In this document: piece by piece, positions 50,859 to 59,953 of the stretch
Layout of the letters: every line of letters starts with the position of its first letter
How positions within the stretch are numbered: position 1 is the first letter of the stretch
NCBI RefSeq assembly: GCF_013003965.1
Contig: NZ_CP053069.1
Location: 2,511,419-2,575,418 of the forward strand
Reading direction: 5' to 3'
Source: Usitatibacter rugosus
GTDB lineage: Bacteria; Pseudomonadota; Gammaproteobacteria; Burkholderiales; Usitatibacteraceae
Length of the DNA stretch: 64,000 bases
Notes under the pieces: generated by a model
The model's database searches: none
What the model was told of the DNA's origin: nothing
The model's input: the letters and a program-made list of their open reading frames with translations, nothing else
Translations under genes and position numbers: made by a program

Positions 50859-50957
50859 GTGGGAATCCTTTTCAGCGGGCGCCCCTGCAGAGCGACACCC
50901 GATGGTGAGGGAAAGTACTGCTTCTAATTGTTGTAGATGGTGACGAGTGTAAAGGGT

Positions 50958-51929
50958 TCAAGGACGGCGCGAGACGCTCCGGCCGACCTGCTGCGCGGCG
51001 GCGATGGGAACCTCGCCCAGGACCGTGACGACATTGTCGCCCGCGGGACGCACGAAGAAGCTCGTGGTGCCCTCCTCGCTCGCGGCTTCCGCGGGGCGCG
51101 CGGGCATGCCGGCGGGCTCCACGAAGACGCTGATGGTCGCGAGGCCGTCCGAGAGGACGATCTGCGAGACGGGCAGCTGGCGGCCCGGCATCGTCCTGCG
51201 CATTTCACCAATCTTGCGATAGCCGGCGGGCAGGTTCGTCACCTCCCAGCCGGTGTCCACGCCCTTGGCCTCGTCGCGAGGCTGGGCATCGGTGGTCCAG
51301 CTCTTCACGCGCGACTGCAGCGTGGGCTTCACGTCGCTGCGGGCGACTTGCGAGCCCATCTTCAGGTCGGTGAAAGTCCACTGCTCGATCACCTGCTTGC
51401 GCTCGTTCAGCGTGCGCGCGCGCAGGAGCAGGCCCGTGGTGACCTCGACGCAGAGGCGCTGCGCGTAGCGGAGCGCATCCTTCGGATCGAGGCGGATCCA
51501 CTGGCAATCCAGGCCCAGCATGCGTTCCTGGTTGCCGAGCTTGAGCGTGTAGTTCTCGGCGAGGGCCTCGGGCGGCCCGCGGAAGATCGAGGGGAAGAAC
51601 CGGGCGGAGACGCGCTTGTCCAGCCGCATGGTCTTCTGCTCGGGCATGTAGCAGATCATGTCTTCGCCGCGCCGGACGATCTCGTGGGGCTGGCCTTCCA
51701 GGGGCTCCACCCTTTCCTGCTCCACGCCATCGATGATCGCGTGGGCGATGCGGACCGTGGAGGTGCGCTCGCCGTTGGTGTGGACGAAGGTGCCCGAGTA
51801 GGCGGACGTGCGCGAAGCATTGGCGGCACGTTGCAGCCATGCGAGCGGGTCATCCTGGGGCGCGGCCTGGGCTCCCGCCGCCGCGCCGAAGGCGAGCGCG
51901 GGAAGCCATGCTTGGGTGACGCGCATCAT
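50958..51929 (-). CDS. rseB: Sigma-E regulatory protein RseB/MucB
   Basis: A 323-residue periplasmic protein with a signal peptide (LPALAFGAAAGAQA). The N-terminal lipoprotein-carrier-like domain (DDPLAWLQRAANASRTSAYS, TFVHTNGERTSTVRI) and the C-terminal MucB/RseB domain (TGWEVTNLPAGYRKIGEMRR) are both present. It binds the periplasmic part of RseA and protects it from proteolysis until lipids or misfolded proteins bind. The start ATG at 51929 overlaps the rseA stop by 4 bp. Confidence 0.95.
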   Translation of the reverse strand: MMRVTQAWLPALAFGAAAGAQAAPQDDPLAWLQRAANASRTSAYSGTFVHTNGERTSTVRIAHAIIDGVEQERVEPLEGQPHEIVRRGEDMICYMPEQKTMRLDKRVSARFFPSIFRGPPEALAENYTLKLGNQERMLGLDCQWIRLDPKDALRYAQRLCVEVTTGLLLRARTLNERKQVIEQWTFTDLKMGSQVARSDVKPTLQSRVKSWTTDAQPRDEAKGVDTGWEVTNLPAGYRKIGEMRRTMPGRQLPVSQIVLSDGLATISVFVEPAGMPARPAEAASEEGTTSFFVRPAGDNVVTVLGEVPIAAAQQVGRSVSRRP

Positions 51930-52477
51930 CGAGCCGGCACGATGGTGCGGCTGGCAACCGTACGGTATTGGTCCGGAGACGGCATCTGGCGGTGCGCGGC
52001 GAGGTAGTCGGTCACCTCGATGGCGGCATAGGCAGGCTCCGCCGGGCGGATCTGCGAAACGGGCGTGCTGGCCTGCAGCGTCGGAACGTTGGCCTGCATG
52101 GTGACGCCGGCCTCGTTCTTCGCCATGCCCTCGGGCGCGCGGCCCGTCATGCCCTGGGTGCCGATCCAGCCGACGACGCCGATGGTGGCCACCGAGGCTG
52201 CGGCCGCGAGCGCGATCCGCCCGAAGGTGGACGTGCGGCTGCGAGATGCGCTGGAAGCGCGGGGTGCGAGAACCGTTGGCTCCTGCGCCAGGGCTCCCAT
52301 CACTCGCGCCGAGACGTCGAACGGGCGGCAGTCCTTGCCGCGCATCGCGTCGCCGATGAGGTGATAGGTATCCCAGGCCTGCTTGCCTTCGGGGGTTGCA
52401 CAACAATCACCGATGGCCTTGGCGCTCGCGTGGGTATCGAGCTCACCGTCCATCAGCGACGAAATTTCCTGGTTCAT
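51926..52477 (-). CDS. rseA: Anti-sigma-E factor RseA/MucA
   Basis: A 183-residue single-span inner membrane protein. The N-terminal cytoplasmic anti-sigma domain has the family opening (QEISSLMDGEL) and WDTYHLIGDAMRG; one membrane helix follows at about 85-105 (IALAAAASVATIGVVGWIG); the periplasmic tail should be cut in envelope stress. It lies between rpoE (79-bp gap) and rseB (4-bp overlap) and would hold RpoE inactive. Confidence 0.94.
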   Translation of the reverse strand: MNQEISSLMDGELDTHASAKAIGDCCATPEGKQAWDTYHLIGDAMRGKDCRPFDVSARVMGALAQEPTVLAPRASSASRSRTSTFGRIALAAAASVATIGVVGWIGTQGMTGRAPEGMAKNEAGVTMQANVPTLQASTPVSQIRPAEPAYAAIEVTDYLAAHRQMPSPDQYRTVASRTIVPAR

Positions 52478-52556
52478 GTGCTGCTCCTGTCCTGCATGAG
52501 TTGCCGCCCTGCTGCGTATTCTGGTTATGGTTGTTTTGTGTTGCGCTTGCGTGCCG

Positions 52557-53156
52557 CTACCAGCGTTGATCCTTGCTCGTGCCCAGCTGCGGGCGAAGCC
52601 TCTCGGCCACTGCTTCCCTTGCCCGGAAGATGCGCGACCGGACCGTCCCGATCGGGCAATTCATGATCTGTGCGATCTCCTCGTACGAGAGGCCGTCGAT
52701 CTCGCGAAGCGTGATCGCGGTGCGCAGCTCCTCTGGCAGGGCTTCGATCGCATCGTTCACCGTCTGCGCGATTTGCTTTGTAGCCAACTCGCTTTCAGGC
52801 GTATTGATGTCTCGCAAACCCGAGGCATCTTCGAAGCCTTCCGCCTCGTCGGAGTGGTACTCCGTGGAGGTCGGCGCGCGGCGGCCCAGCGCGATGAGGT
52901 GGTTCTTGGCCGTGTTGATGCCGATGCGGTAGAGCCACGTGTAGAAGGCGCTGTCGCCGCGGAAGTTCGGCAGGGCCCGGTAGGCCTTGATGAAGGCTTC
53001 CTGGGCGACGTCCTCGATCTCGCCGGGGTCGCGGATCACGCGGGAGAGCAGCCGCTCGAGCTTGCGCTGGTACTTGATCACCAGCAGCTCGAAAGCCCGC
53101 TTGTCGCCACGCTGGGCTTTTTCGACCAGTTGCTGGTCGATTTCACGATCGCTCAT
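52557..53156 (-). CDS. rpoE: RNA polymerase sigma-E factor
   Basis: A 199-residue ECF sigma factor. Region 2 has ERLLSRVIRDPGEIEDVAQE, FIKAYRALPNFRG and FYTWLYRIGINTAKNHL; region 4 has LPEELRTAITLREIDG, then YEEIAQIMNCPIGTVRSRI. The sequence matches the RpoE/AlgU group that works with RseA and RseB, encoded next in the operon. The start at 53156 is chosen by homology. A sigma-E-type promoter lies about 160 bp upstream, implying autoregulation. Confidence 0.97.
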   Translation of the reverse strand: MSDREIDQQLVEKAQRGDKRAFELLVIKYQRKLERLLSRVIRDPGEIEDVAQEAFIKAYRALPNFRGDSAFYTWLYRIGINTAKNHLIALGRRAPTSTEYHSDEAEGFEDASGLRDINTPESELATKQIAQTVNDAIEALPEELRTAITLREIDGLSYEEIAQIMNCPIGTVRSRIFRAREAVAERLRPQLGTSKDQRW

Positions 53157-53313
53157 CCGGGCTGGAGCCTGTGTTGTTCTCGTCGGGGTGGAAGTTGCGC
53201 CACCCGTAAGGGCATGCGCAGCGACATCACCCACGAAAGGCCGGGTGGCCGCTTGCGGTAGTATAAACGTCAGGTTTTTCATTCCCTTGCCGTCATCGCG
53301 CATGGAGCATGGC

Positions 53314-53343
53314 TCATAGAGCGGGCTGGTTGCAAATAGTTCC
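53314..53343 (-). promoter_or_regulatory. Sigma-E-type promoter of rpoE
   Basis: On the minus strand GGAACTA (53343-53337), a 16-bp spacer, then TCTAT (53320-53316). This matches the sigma-E consensus GGAACTT-16-TCTGA closely. Transcription would start near 53309, giving a leader of about 150 nt before rpoE. It lies in the gap divergent to nadB. Confidence 0.6.
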
Positions 53344-53384
53344 ACGCGTTGCAAGGTCTTTCCATCTCCCGGTCCAACCTTTCC

Positions 53385-55019
53385 GTGGCTGACTACGACG
53401 TTTTGATCATTGGCAGCGGCCTGGCCGGACTCTCCGCCGCCCTTCGGCTCGCCCCGACCCGGCGCGTGGCCCTGGTGACCAAGCAAGAGCTCCTGGACGG
53501 CGCCTCCGCCTGGGCCCAGGGGGGCATCGCCGCCGTCCTGGACAGCACCGACTCGGTCGAAAGCCACGTTCGGGACACCCATGTCGCCGGGGCGGGCCTC
53601 TGCCACGACGATGCGGTGCGCTTCGTGGTCGAGCGTGGCCGGCAGTCAGTGGAGTGGCTGATGGCCCAAGGGGTTCCCTTCACCCGCGAAGACGGCACCC
53701 AGGACGGCCTGCACCTGACCCAGGAAGGCGGCCACAGCCACCGCCGGATCGTCCACGCCGCCGATGCCACCGGCCGGGCGGTGCAGAAGACCCTCGTGGG
53801 CCAGGTGAAGAGCCATCCCAACATCGAGGTCCTGCAGCACCACATCGCGATCGACCTCATCACCAACCGGAAGCTCGGCCGCGGTGGCGAAGACCGCGTC
53901 TGGGGTGCCTACGTCCTGGACAAGGACGCCGGCCGCGTGAAGACCATCGCGGCGCGCCAGACCATCCTGGCCACCGGGGGTGCCGGCAAGGTCTATCTCT
54001 ATACGACGAACCCCGACACGGCCACGGGCGACGGCGTGGCCATGGGCTGGAGGGCCGGCTGCGCCGTGGCGAACATGGAGTTCATCCAGTTCCACCCGAC
54101 CTGCCTCTACCATCCGCACGCCAAGTCGTTCCTGATCAGCGAGGCGGTGCGGGGCGAAGGCGGGATCCTGCGGCTCCCGGACGGCGAGCGCTTCATGCCG
54201 CGCCATGACCCGCGGGCCGAGCTCGCGCCGCGCGACATCGTTGCCCGCGCCATCGACTTCGAGCTGAAGCGCCTGGGCCTGGATTGCGTGTATCTCGACA
54301 TCACGCACAAGGGGCCGGAGTTCATCCGCCACCATTTCCCGACGATCTACGAGCGCTGCCTCGAGTTCGGCATCGACATCACGAAGGACCCGATTCCCGT
54401 CGTGCCCGCGGCCCACTACACGTGCGGCGGCCTCGTGGCCGACCTCCACGGCTGCGCGACGCTGCCCGGCCTCTACGCGCTGGGTGAAGTGGCGAGCAGC
54501 GGCCTGCATGGCGCCAACCGCCTCGCCTCGAATTCGCTCCTCGAATGCCTCGTGTTCGCCGAGGCCGCCACCCGGCACATCCTCGGCCAGGGCCCCTCGC
54601 CCGTGCCGAAGCTGCCCGACTGGGACGAAAGCCGCGTCACCGACGCCGACGAGGAAGTGATCATCGCCCACACGTGGGAAGAGCTGCGGCGCTTCATGTG
54701 GAACTACGTGGGCATCGTCCGCACCACCAAGCGCCTCGAGCGCGCGCGCCACCGCATCCAGCTGCTGCAGGAGGAAATCGACGAGTTCTACTCGAGCTTC
54801 CGCGTCTCGAACGACTTGCTGGAGCTTCGCAACCTCGTCACGACGGCCGAGCTCATCGTGCGCTCGGCGCTGGCCCGGAAGGAAAGCCGCGGCCTGCACT
54901 TCAGCCGCGACTTCCCCGAGACCCTGCCCGAGGCGCGCGACACCGTGATCATTCCCGGCGTGGCCGCCGCCGCCCGCCCCACCGTTCGCGACACACCGCT
55001 CGCCGCGATCGCCCCGTGA
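53385..55019 (+). CDS. nadB: L-aspartate oxidase
   Basis: A 544-residue FAD enzyme making iminoaspartate, the first step of NAD synthesis from aspartate. The ADP-binding fold opens [18 protein letters not shown], followed by [48 protein letters not shown] and [21 protein letters not shown]. The start GTG at 53385 is chosen by homology; a TTG 12 codons earlier is possible. It is divergent from rpoE, and its stop overlaps nnrD (GTGA). nadA and nadC are not in the window. Confidence 0.95.
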   Translation: MADYDVLIIGSGLAGLSAALRLAPTRRVALVTKQELLDGASAWAQGGIAAVLDSTDSVESHVRDTHVAGAGLCHDDAVRFVVERGRQSVEWLMAQGVPFTREDGTQDGLHLTQEGGHSHRRIVHAADATGRAVQKTLVGQVKSHPNIEVLQHHIAIDLITNRKLGRGGEDRVWGAYVLDKDAGRVKTIAARQTILATGGAGKVYLYTTNPDTATGDGVAMGWRAGCAVANMEFIQFHPTCLYHPHAKSFLISEAVRGEGGILRLPDGERFMPRHDPRAELAPRDIVARAIDFELKRLGLDCVYLDITHKGPEFIRHHFPTIYERCLEFGIDITKDPIPVVPAAHYTCGGLVADLHGCATLPGLYALGEVASSGLHGANRLASNSLLECLVFAEAATRHILGQGPSPVPKLPDWDESRVTDADEEVIIAHTWEELRRFMWNYVGIVRTTKRLERARHRIQLLQEEIDEFYSSFRVSNDLLELRNLVTTAELIVRSALARKESRGLHFSRDFPETLPEARDTVIIPGVAAAARPTVRDTPLAAIAP

Positions 55020-56467
55020 GCGCCCCAGCGCTCCTCAACAACGCCGAGCTGCGCGTCGTCGAGCAACGCTTCCGCGACGCTTCACCTCCCCTGATGGAAC
55101 GCGCCGGCCGCGCGAGCGCCGTGCTCGCCGCCTCGATCGCCGGTGAGCGCGGCGGGCCGATCGTCATCGTCGCCGGGCCGGGCAACAACGGTGGCGACGC
55201 ATGGGTTGCCGCGCAGCATCTGGCGCAGTCCTTCCACCGCGTGACCGTATTCGACGTGATGGGCACTGCGCCCCGCGCATCCGAAGCCGTCGCGGCGAAG
55301 GCGGCTTACGGCGCCGGCGGCGGCACAGTCGTTCGCGAATGGCCCGCGAGTGTGCGTCCTTCGCTGGTGATCGATGGCGTGCTCGGCATCGGATCGACGC
55401 GCGTGCCCGAGGGTGCGATCGCCGCGGCGATCGAGCGCATCAATGCGTCCGGCGCGCGCGTGCTGGCGCTCGACATAGCGAGCGGCATCGATGCCGACAC
55501 GGGTGTGGCACGCGGGGCCGCCGTGCGCGCCGACGACACGCTCACCTTCATCGCGATGAAGCCGGGCCTCTTCACCGGCGATGGCGTCGAGCATTCCGGC
55601 GTCGTGCACCTGGACGACCTCGACCTCGGCGCCGAGCTGGGCGAGTCGCGCGGCATGCTCCTCGAATGGGAAGCGGTCCGCGCGTGGCTCGAGCCGCGCC
55701 GCGCGAACGCGCACAAGGGCAGCCATGGAACGCTCGGAATTTTGGGCGGCGCGGCGGGCATGACGGGCGCGGCGATCCTCGCGGGACGCGCGGCGCTGCG
55801 CACAGGCGCGGGCAAGGTGCTGGTCGGCCTCTACGACGAGCGCGCACCGGCCTTCGACCCCGAGGCTCCCGAGCTGATGTTGCGCAAGCCCGCGGACGTC
55901 CTCGACGCCGATGCGCTGGTGGCCGGACCGGGAAGCGGATCGAGCCCCGCCCTCGCCACCGCGATCGCTTTCGAGAAGCCGATCGTCCTCGATGCGGACT
56001 CCCTCAACGATCTCGCGAAGAACGCCGCGCACCGCAAACCGCTCAAGGCCCGCAAAGCCGCGACGATCCTCACGCCCCATCCGGGTGAGGCCGCACGCCT
56101 GCTCAACACCGACACGAAGGCGATCCAGGCCGACCGCATCGCGAGCGCGCTTCGCATGGCGGAAGAGTTCAACGCGCACGTCGTCCTGAAAGGCGCGGGC
56201 AGCATCGTGGCCCATCCCGATGGAACGTACGCGATCAACACGACCGGCAACCCCGGCCTCGCTTCGGGCGGCACGGGAGATGCGCTCGCGGGGATGATCG
56301 GCGCGATGCTCTGCCAGGGGCTCGACGCCCCGCGCGCCCTCGCCTTCGCGGTCTGCCTCCACGGCGCCGCCGCCGATGCGTGCGTCGCGCGGGGCGTGGG
56401 TCCCGTCGGCCTCACGGCCTCGGACGTCATTCTCGAGGCTCGCGCACTTGTGAACTCGGAACCCTAA
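55016..56467 (+). CDS. nnrD: Bifunctional NAD(P)HX epimerase / ADP-dependent dehydratase
   Basis: A 483-residue repair enzyme for hydrated NADH and NADPH. The N-terminal epimerase (YjeF_N, about 1-215) has [13 protein letters not shown] and [10 protein letters not shown]; the C-terminal dehydratase (YjeF_C, about 225-483) has [20 protein letters not shown], the [11 protein letters not shown] motif and [16 protein letters not shown]. The GTG start overlaps the nadB stop by 4 bp, coupling NAD synthesis to NAD(P)H repair. It ends 4 bp before the long inverted repeat. Confidence 0.95.
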   Translation: MSAPALLNNAELRVVEQRFRDASPPLMERAGRASAVLAASIAGERGGPIVIVAGPGNNGGDAWVAAQHLAQSFHRVTVFDVMGTAPRASEAVAAKAAYGAGGGTVVREWPASVRPSLVIDGVLGIGSTRVPEGAIAAAIERINASGARVLALDIASGIDADTGVARGAAVRADDTLTFIAMKPGLFTGDGVEHSGVVHLDDLDLGAELGESRGMLLEWEAVRAWLEPRRANAHKGSHGTLGILGGAAGMTGAAILAGRAALRTGAGKVLVGLYDERAPAFDPEAPELMLRKPADVLDADALVAGPGSGSSPALATAIAFEKPIVLDADSLNDLAKNAAHRKPLKARKAATILTPHPGEAARLLNTDTKAIQADRIASALRMAEEFNAHVVLKGAGSIVAHPDGTYAINTTGNPGLASGGTGDALAGMIGAMLCQGLDAPRALAFAVCLHGAAADACVARGVGPVGLTASDVILEARALVNSEP

Positions 56468-56471
56468 GGCG

Positions 56472-56566
56472 AAAGGCGTCCTCCGCAGATAAACACAGAT
56501 AAACGCCGATAAACCCAAGATTTTTTCATCGGCGTTTATCTGTGTTTATCTGCGGAGGACGCCTTT
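56472..56566. repeat. Long perfect inverted repeat (39-bp arms, 17-bp loop)
   Basis: The arms 56472-56510 and 56528-56566 are exact reverse complements over 39 bp. Inside each arm GATAAAC-like units recur at about 10-bp steps (CAGATAAACACAGATAAAC, then CCGATAAAC reaching into the loop). The element starts 5 bp after the nnrD stop and ends 18 bp before the ETF-QO start. It will act as a strong transcript hairpin; a run of six T lies in the loop and TTTT at the end of the right arm. It resembles dispersed palindromic repeats of the ATCTGCGTTTATCTG kind seen in many bacterial genomes. Confidence 0.9.
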
Positions 56567-56584
56567 TGCATTAATCTTTTGAAA

Positions 56585-58228
56585 ATGAGCGAACGCGAAT
56601 CGATGGAGTTCGATGTCGTCGTCGTCGGCGCAGGCCCCGCGGGCCTCGCCACGGCGATCCGTTTGAAGCAACTCGCACAGCAGAACAGCCGCGAGGTGAA
56701 CGTCTGCGTCGTCGAGAAGGGCGGCGAGGTCGGAGCCCACATCCTCTCGGGCGCCGTCATCGACCCGCGCGGCCTGGCCGAGCTCTTCCCGGACTGGAAG
56801 GAGCGCGGAGCACCCCTCACCCAACCCGTCACCGAGGACCGCTTCCTCTTCCTCACCGAGACGGGCTCGTTCCAGGTGCCCGGCTTCGCGCTGCCCGGAT
56901 GCTTCACCAACCACGGCTACTACACCGCGAGCCTCGGCACGCTCGTGCGCTGGCTGGGCCAGCAGGCCGAAGCGCTGGGCGTCGACGTGTATCCGGGCTT
57001 CGCGGCCCAGGAAGTCCTCTACACCGAGGACGGCAAGGTGCGCGGCATCGCGACCGGCGACATGGGCATCGGCAAGAACGGCGAGAAGACCGCGCGCTAC
57101 GCACCCGGCATGGAGCTGCTCGCCAAGTACACCGTCTTCGCCGAGGGTTGCCGGGGCCACCTCGGCCGGCAGCTCGAAGCGCGCTTCAAATTGCGCGAGG
57201 GCCGCGGGCCGCAGGTCTACGGCATCGGCCTGAAGGAGCTGTGGGAAGTCGCGCCCGAGAAACACGTGCCGGGGCTGGTGGTCCACACCGCGGGCTGGCC
57301 GCTCGATAGCGAGACCTACGGCGGCTCGTTCCTCTATCACCTGGACAACCGGCAGGTCGCGGTGGGCTTCGTGGTGGGGCTCGGGTACAGCAACCCGTAC
57401 CTGCACCCGTTCGAGGAATTCCAGCGCTACAAGACACACCCCGCGATCCGCGATTTCTTCGCGGGCGGCCGGCGCCTGTCGTACGGCGCGCGGGCCATCA
57501 CCGCGGGCGGCTTGCAGTCGCTGCCGAAGCTCACGTTCCCGGGCGGCGTGCTCGTGGGCGACGACGCGGGCTTCCTCAACGCCTCGCGCATCAAGGGCAG
57601 CCATGCCGCGATCAAATCCGGAATGCTCGCCGCGGATGCCGCGTTCGAAGCGCTGGGCGCCGGCCGCTCCGCCGACGAGCTCTCCGCCTACCCGGCCGCG
57701 TTCGAGAAGAGCTGGCTGCACGAGGAGCTGCACCGCGCCCGCAACTTCAAGCCGTTCATGTCGAAGGGCCTCTACACCGGCGCCTTCCTGGTGGGCGTGG
57801 ACCAGATGCTCTTCCGCGGCAAGGCGCCGTGGACGCTCGCCCATGCCCACGCCGACAACGAGACGCTCAAACCCAAGACGGACGTGGCGCCCATCGCGTA
57901 TCCCAAGCCCGACGGGGTCCTCACCTTCGACCGGCTCTCCTCGGTCTTCGTGTCGAATACCAACCACGAAGAGGACCAGCCCGCCCACCTCACCCTCAAG
58001 GATCCCGCCGTCCCGATCGTCGTGAATCTTGCGGTTTACGACGCGCCCGAGACGCGCTACTGTCCTGCAGGGGTCTACGAGATCGTTCGGGAAGGCAGCG
58101 AGCCCCGGCTGCAGATCAACGCCCAGAACTGCGTGCACTGCAAGACCTGCGATATCAAGGACCCGACCCAGAACATCGTCTGGATCGCGCCCGAAGGCGG
58201 CGGGGGTCCCAACTACCCCAATATGTAA
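56585..58228 (+). CDS. Electron transfer flavoprotein-ubiquinone oxidoreductase
   Basis: A 547-residue membrane-associated flavoprotein that passes electrons from ETF to ubiquinone. The FAD fold opens FDVVVVGAGPAGLATAIRL; EKGGEVGAHILSGAVIDPR and GDDAGFLNASRIKGSHAAIKS are family landmarks. The C-terminal 4Fe-4S region has cysteines in RYCPAGVYE and NCVHCKTCDIKDP. The ATG at 56585 is preferred to a TTG two codons earlier. No ETF genes are nearby. It follows the long inverted repeat and precedes a CBS-domain gene by 36 bp. Confidence 0.96.
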   Translation: MSERESMEFDVVVVGAGPAGLATAIRLKQLAQQNSREVNVCVVEKGGEVGAHILSGAVIDPRGLAELFPDWKERGAPLTQPVTEDRFLFLTETGSFQVPGFALPGCFTNHGYYTASLGTLVRWLGQQAEALGVDVYPGFAAQEVLYTEDGKVRGIATGDMGIGKNGEKTARYAPGMELLAKYTVFAEGCRGHLGRQLEARFKLREGRGPQVYGIGLKELWEVAPEKHVPGLVVHTAGWPLDSETYGGSFLYHLDNRQVAVGFVVGLGYSNPYLHPFEEFQRYKTHPAIRDFFAGGRRLSYGARAITAGGLQSLPKLTFPGGVLVGDDAGFLNASRIKGSHAAIKSGMLAADAAFEALGAGRSADELSAYPAAFEKSWLHEELHRARNFKPFMSKGLYTGAFLVGVDQMLFRGKAPWTLAHAHADNETLKPKTDVAPIAYPKPDGVLTFDRLSSVFVSNTNHEEDQPAHLTLKDPAVPIVVNLAVYDAPETRYCPAGVYEIVREGSEPRLQINAQNCVHCKTCDIKDPTQNIVWIAPEGGGGPNYPNM

Positions 58229-58264
58229 TGCCGCAGTGGCATTCTTCGCGAAGGAGGACTGGCG

Positions 58265-58696
58265 ATGAAGACCGTCTCGGAGCTCCTGAAGGCCAAACCC
58301 ACCCGTGTCGTCGCCGTGAAGCCCGAGGACTCCGTCCTCGACGCCATCAAGGTCCTCGCGCGCGAGAACATCGGCGCGGCGATCGTGATGGTCGGCGATC
58401 GGCTCGCCGGCATCTTCTCGGAACGCGACTACACGCGAAAGGTGATCCTCAACGGCCGCTCGTCGGACACGACGCGCGTCGAGGAGATCATGACCTCCAG
58501 CGTCGTCGTCGTGAGCCCGCGCACGCACTGCCGCGAGTGCATGGCGCTCATGACCGAGAAGAACATCCGCCACCTCCCCGTGGTGGACCAGGGGCGCGTG
58601 ATCGGGATGGTCTCGATCCGCGACATCGTGGGCGATATCATCGCGGACCAGGATTTCACCATCGAGCAGCTCGAGCACTATATAAGCGGCCAGTAA
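58265..58696 (+). CDS. CBS-domain protein
   Basis: A 143-residue protein made of a single Bateman module: two CBS domains at about 8-65 and 72-130 (VVAVKPEDSVLDAIKVLARE, GIFSERDYTRKV; VVVVSPRTHCRECMALMTEK, GMVSIRDIVGD). Such modules bind adenine nucleotides and act as energy sensors, often regulating a partner enzyme. A strong AAGGAGG precedes the ATG. It lies between ETF-QO and a DUF4337 gene on the same strand; the partner is not evident. Confidence 0.93.
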   Translation: MKTVSELLKAKPTRVVAVKPEDSVLDAIKVLARENIGAAIVMVGDRLAGIFSERDYTRKVILNGRSSDTTRVEEIMTSSVVVVSPRTHCRECMALMTEKNIRHLPVVDQGRVIGMVSIRDIVGDIIADQDFTIEQLEHYISGQ

Positions 58697-58718
58697 CGAC
58701 GAAAAGGAAAAGCAACGC

Positions 58719-59288
58719 ATGTCCGGTCACGGAGTACACGTCCACGGTCCCCACGACCACGCAGTCGAACACGCAGGACAGCATGGCGGCGATCTCGGCC
58801 AGAAGATCGCGATCTTCACCGCGGTGCTGGCAACCGTCGGCGCCATCGTGAGCTTCCTCGGCGGCCACACCCAGAACGAGGCGTTGCTCTACAAGAACGA
58901 GGCGGTCTTGAAGAAGACCGAAGCCTCGAACCAGTGGAACTACTTCCAGGCCAAGAGCACGAAGCAAGCGCTGGCGGAGTTCGCTGCCGGCCTTACGACC
59001 GATCCCGCCAAGGCCGACAAGTACCGCGCGAGCGTCGATCGCTACGAGAAGGAAAAGGCCGAGATCAAGAAGGAAGCCGAGCGCCTCGAGGAGCAATCGA
59101 AGGCCGCGTCCGACAAGAGCGCCCACGCGCTGCACCCGCACGAGCACCTCGCGATCTCCATGACGCTGCTGCAGATCGCGATCGCCCTCGCCTCCATCAC
59201 CGTGCTCACCCGCAAGCGCTGGCTGATGGCCGGCGCAGGGCTCGCCGCCCTTGCGGGCGCCGTCTTCGGGGTGATCGCCTGGATCTGA
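58719..59288 (+). CDS. DUF4337 membrane protein
   Basis: A 189-residue protein with a His-rich start (HGVHVHGPHDHAVEHAGQHG), one membrane helix (about 28-46, KIAIFTAVLATVGAIVSFL), a charged coiled-coil (about 55-135) and two closing helices (about 147-165 and 169-188). The family is DUF4337, function unknown. The histidines might bind metal, which is inference. It starts 22 bp after the CBS gene and ends 8 bp before the ABC ATPase. Confidence 0.88.
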   Translation: MSGHGVHVHGPHDHAVEHAGQHGGDLGQKIAIFTAVLATVGAIVSFLGGHTQNEALLYKNEAVLKKTEASNQWNYFQAKSTKQALAEFAAGLTTDPAKADKYRASVDRYEKEKAEIKKEAERLEEQSKAASDKSAHALHPHEHLAISMTLLQIAIALASITVLTRKRWLMAGAGLAALAGAVFGVIAWI

Positions 59289-59296
59289 GCTAGGCC

Positions 59297-59953
59297 ATGC
59301 TCGAGGTCCGCGGCCTCGCGAAGTCCTTCGGTCCGGCCGCGCTCTTCGAGGCGGTCGATCTCGACGTGGCGGCCGGCGAGCTGGTGGCCATCGTCGGCGA
59401 GTCCGGCTCCGGGAAATCCACGCTGCTCAACATCGTCGCGGGCCTCGACCGTCCCGACCGCGGCACCGTGCGGCTGGACGGTGCTGCCCTGCCCTACGGC
59501 GACGACGATGCGCTGGCCCTCTGGCGGCGCGCCCACGTGGGCTTCGTGTTCCAGGCGTTCCACCTGCTGCCGTATCTCACCGTCGCCGAGAACGTCGCGC
59601 TGCCGCTTGCGTTGAACGGGGTCGAGTCTTCGCAGCGACTCGAGCGTGCCCGAGCCGCGCTCCAATCCGTGGAGCTCGTCGCGCATGCCGACCGCAAGCC
59701 CGGCACGCTCTCCGGGGGCGAGGCGCAGCGCGTTGCGATCGCGCGGGCCCTGGTGCACGCGCCGCGGCTGCTGCTCGCGGATGAGCCGACGGGCAATCTC
59801 GACGAAGGGCATGCCGGACAAGTTCTGGAGTGCCTGCGCGCGGAAGTGAAGCGAACGGGTGCCGCGGCGCTCGTCGTTACGCACTCGGCGCTCGCCGCGG
59901 CGGCTTGCGATCGTCGCCTGCGCCTGGCCGGACGGCATCTCGCACCGGCATGA
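59297..59953 (+). CDS. ABC transporter ATPase, LolD/MacB type
   Basis: A 218-residue ATPase with Walker [10 protein letters not shown] (34-42), Q-loop [14 protein letters not shown], signature [16 protein letters not shown], Walker [13 protein letters not shown] and switch His in VVTHS. These are the features of the type VII (LolD/FtsE/MacB) group that powers mechanotransmission or lipoprotein handling. The start is at 59297. It overlaps the permease gene by 4 bp (ATGA). Together with the next two genes it matches the AttEFGH arrangement. Confidence 0.93.
   Translation: MLEVRGLAKSFGPAALFEAVDLDVAAGELVAIVGESGSGKSTLLNIVAGLDRPDRGTVRLDGAALPYGDDDALALWRRAHVGFVFQAFHLLPYLTVAENVALPLALNGVESSQRLERARAALQSVELVAHADRKPGTLSGGEAQRVAIARALVHAPRLLLADEPTGNLDEGHAGQVLECLRAEVKRTGAAALVVTHSALAAAACDRRLRLAGRHLAPA

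Noticed and set aside
50859-50957. A second sigma-E promoter before mucD
   Set aside because: No GGAACTT/TCTGA pair with correct spacing is visible in the 99-bp gap. A vegetative-type promoter is possible but too weak to call.
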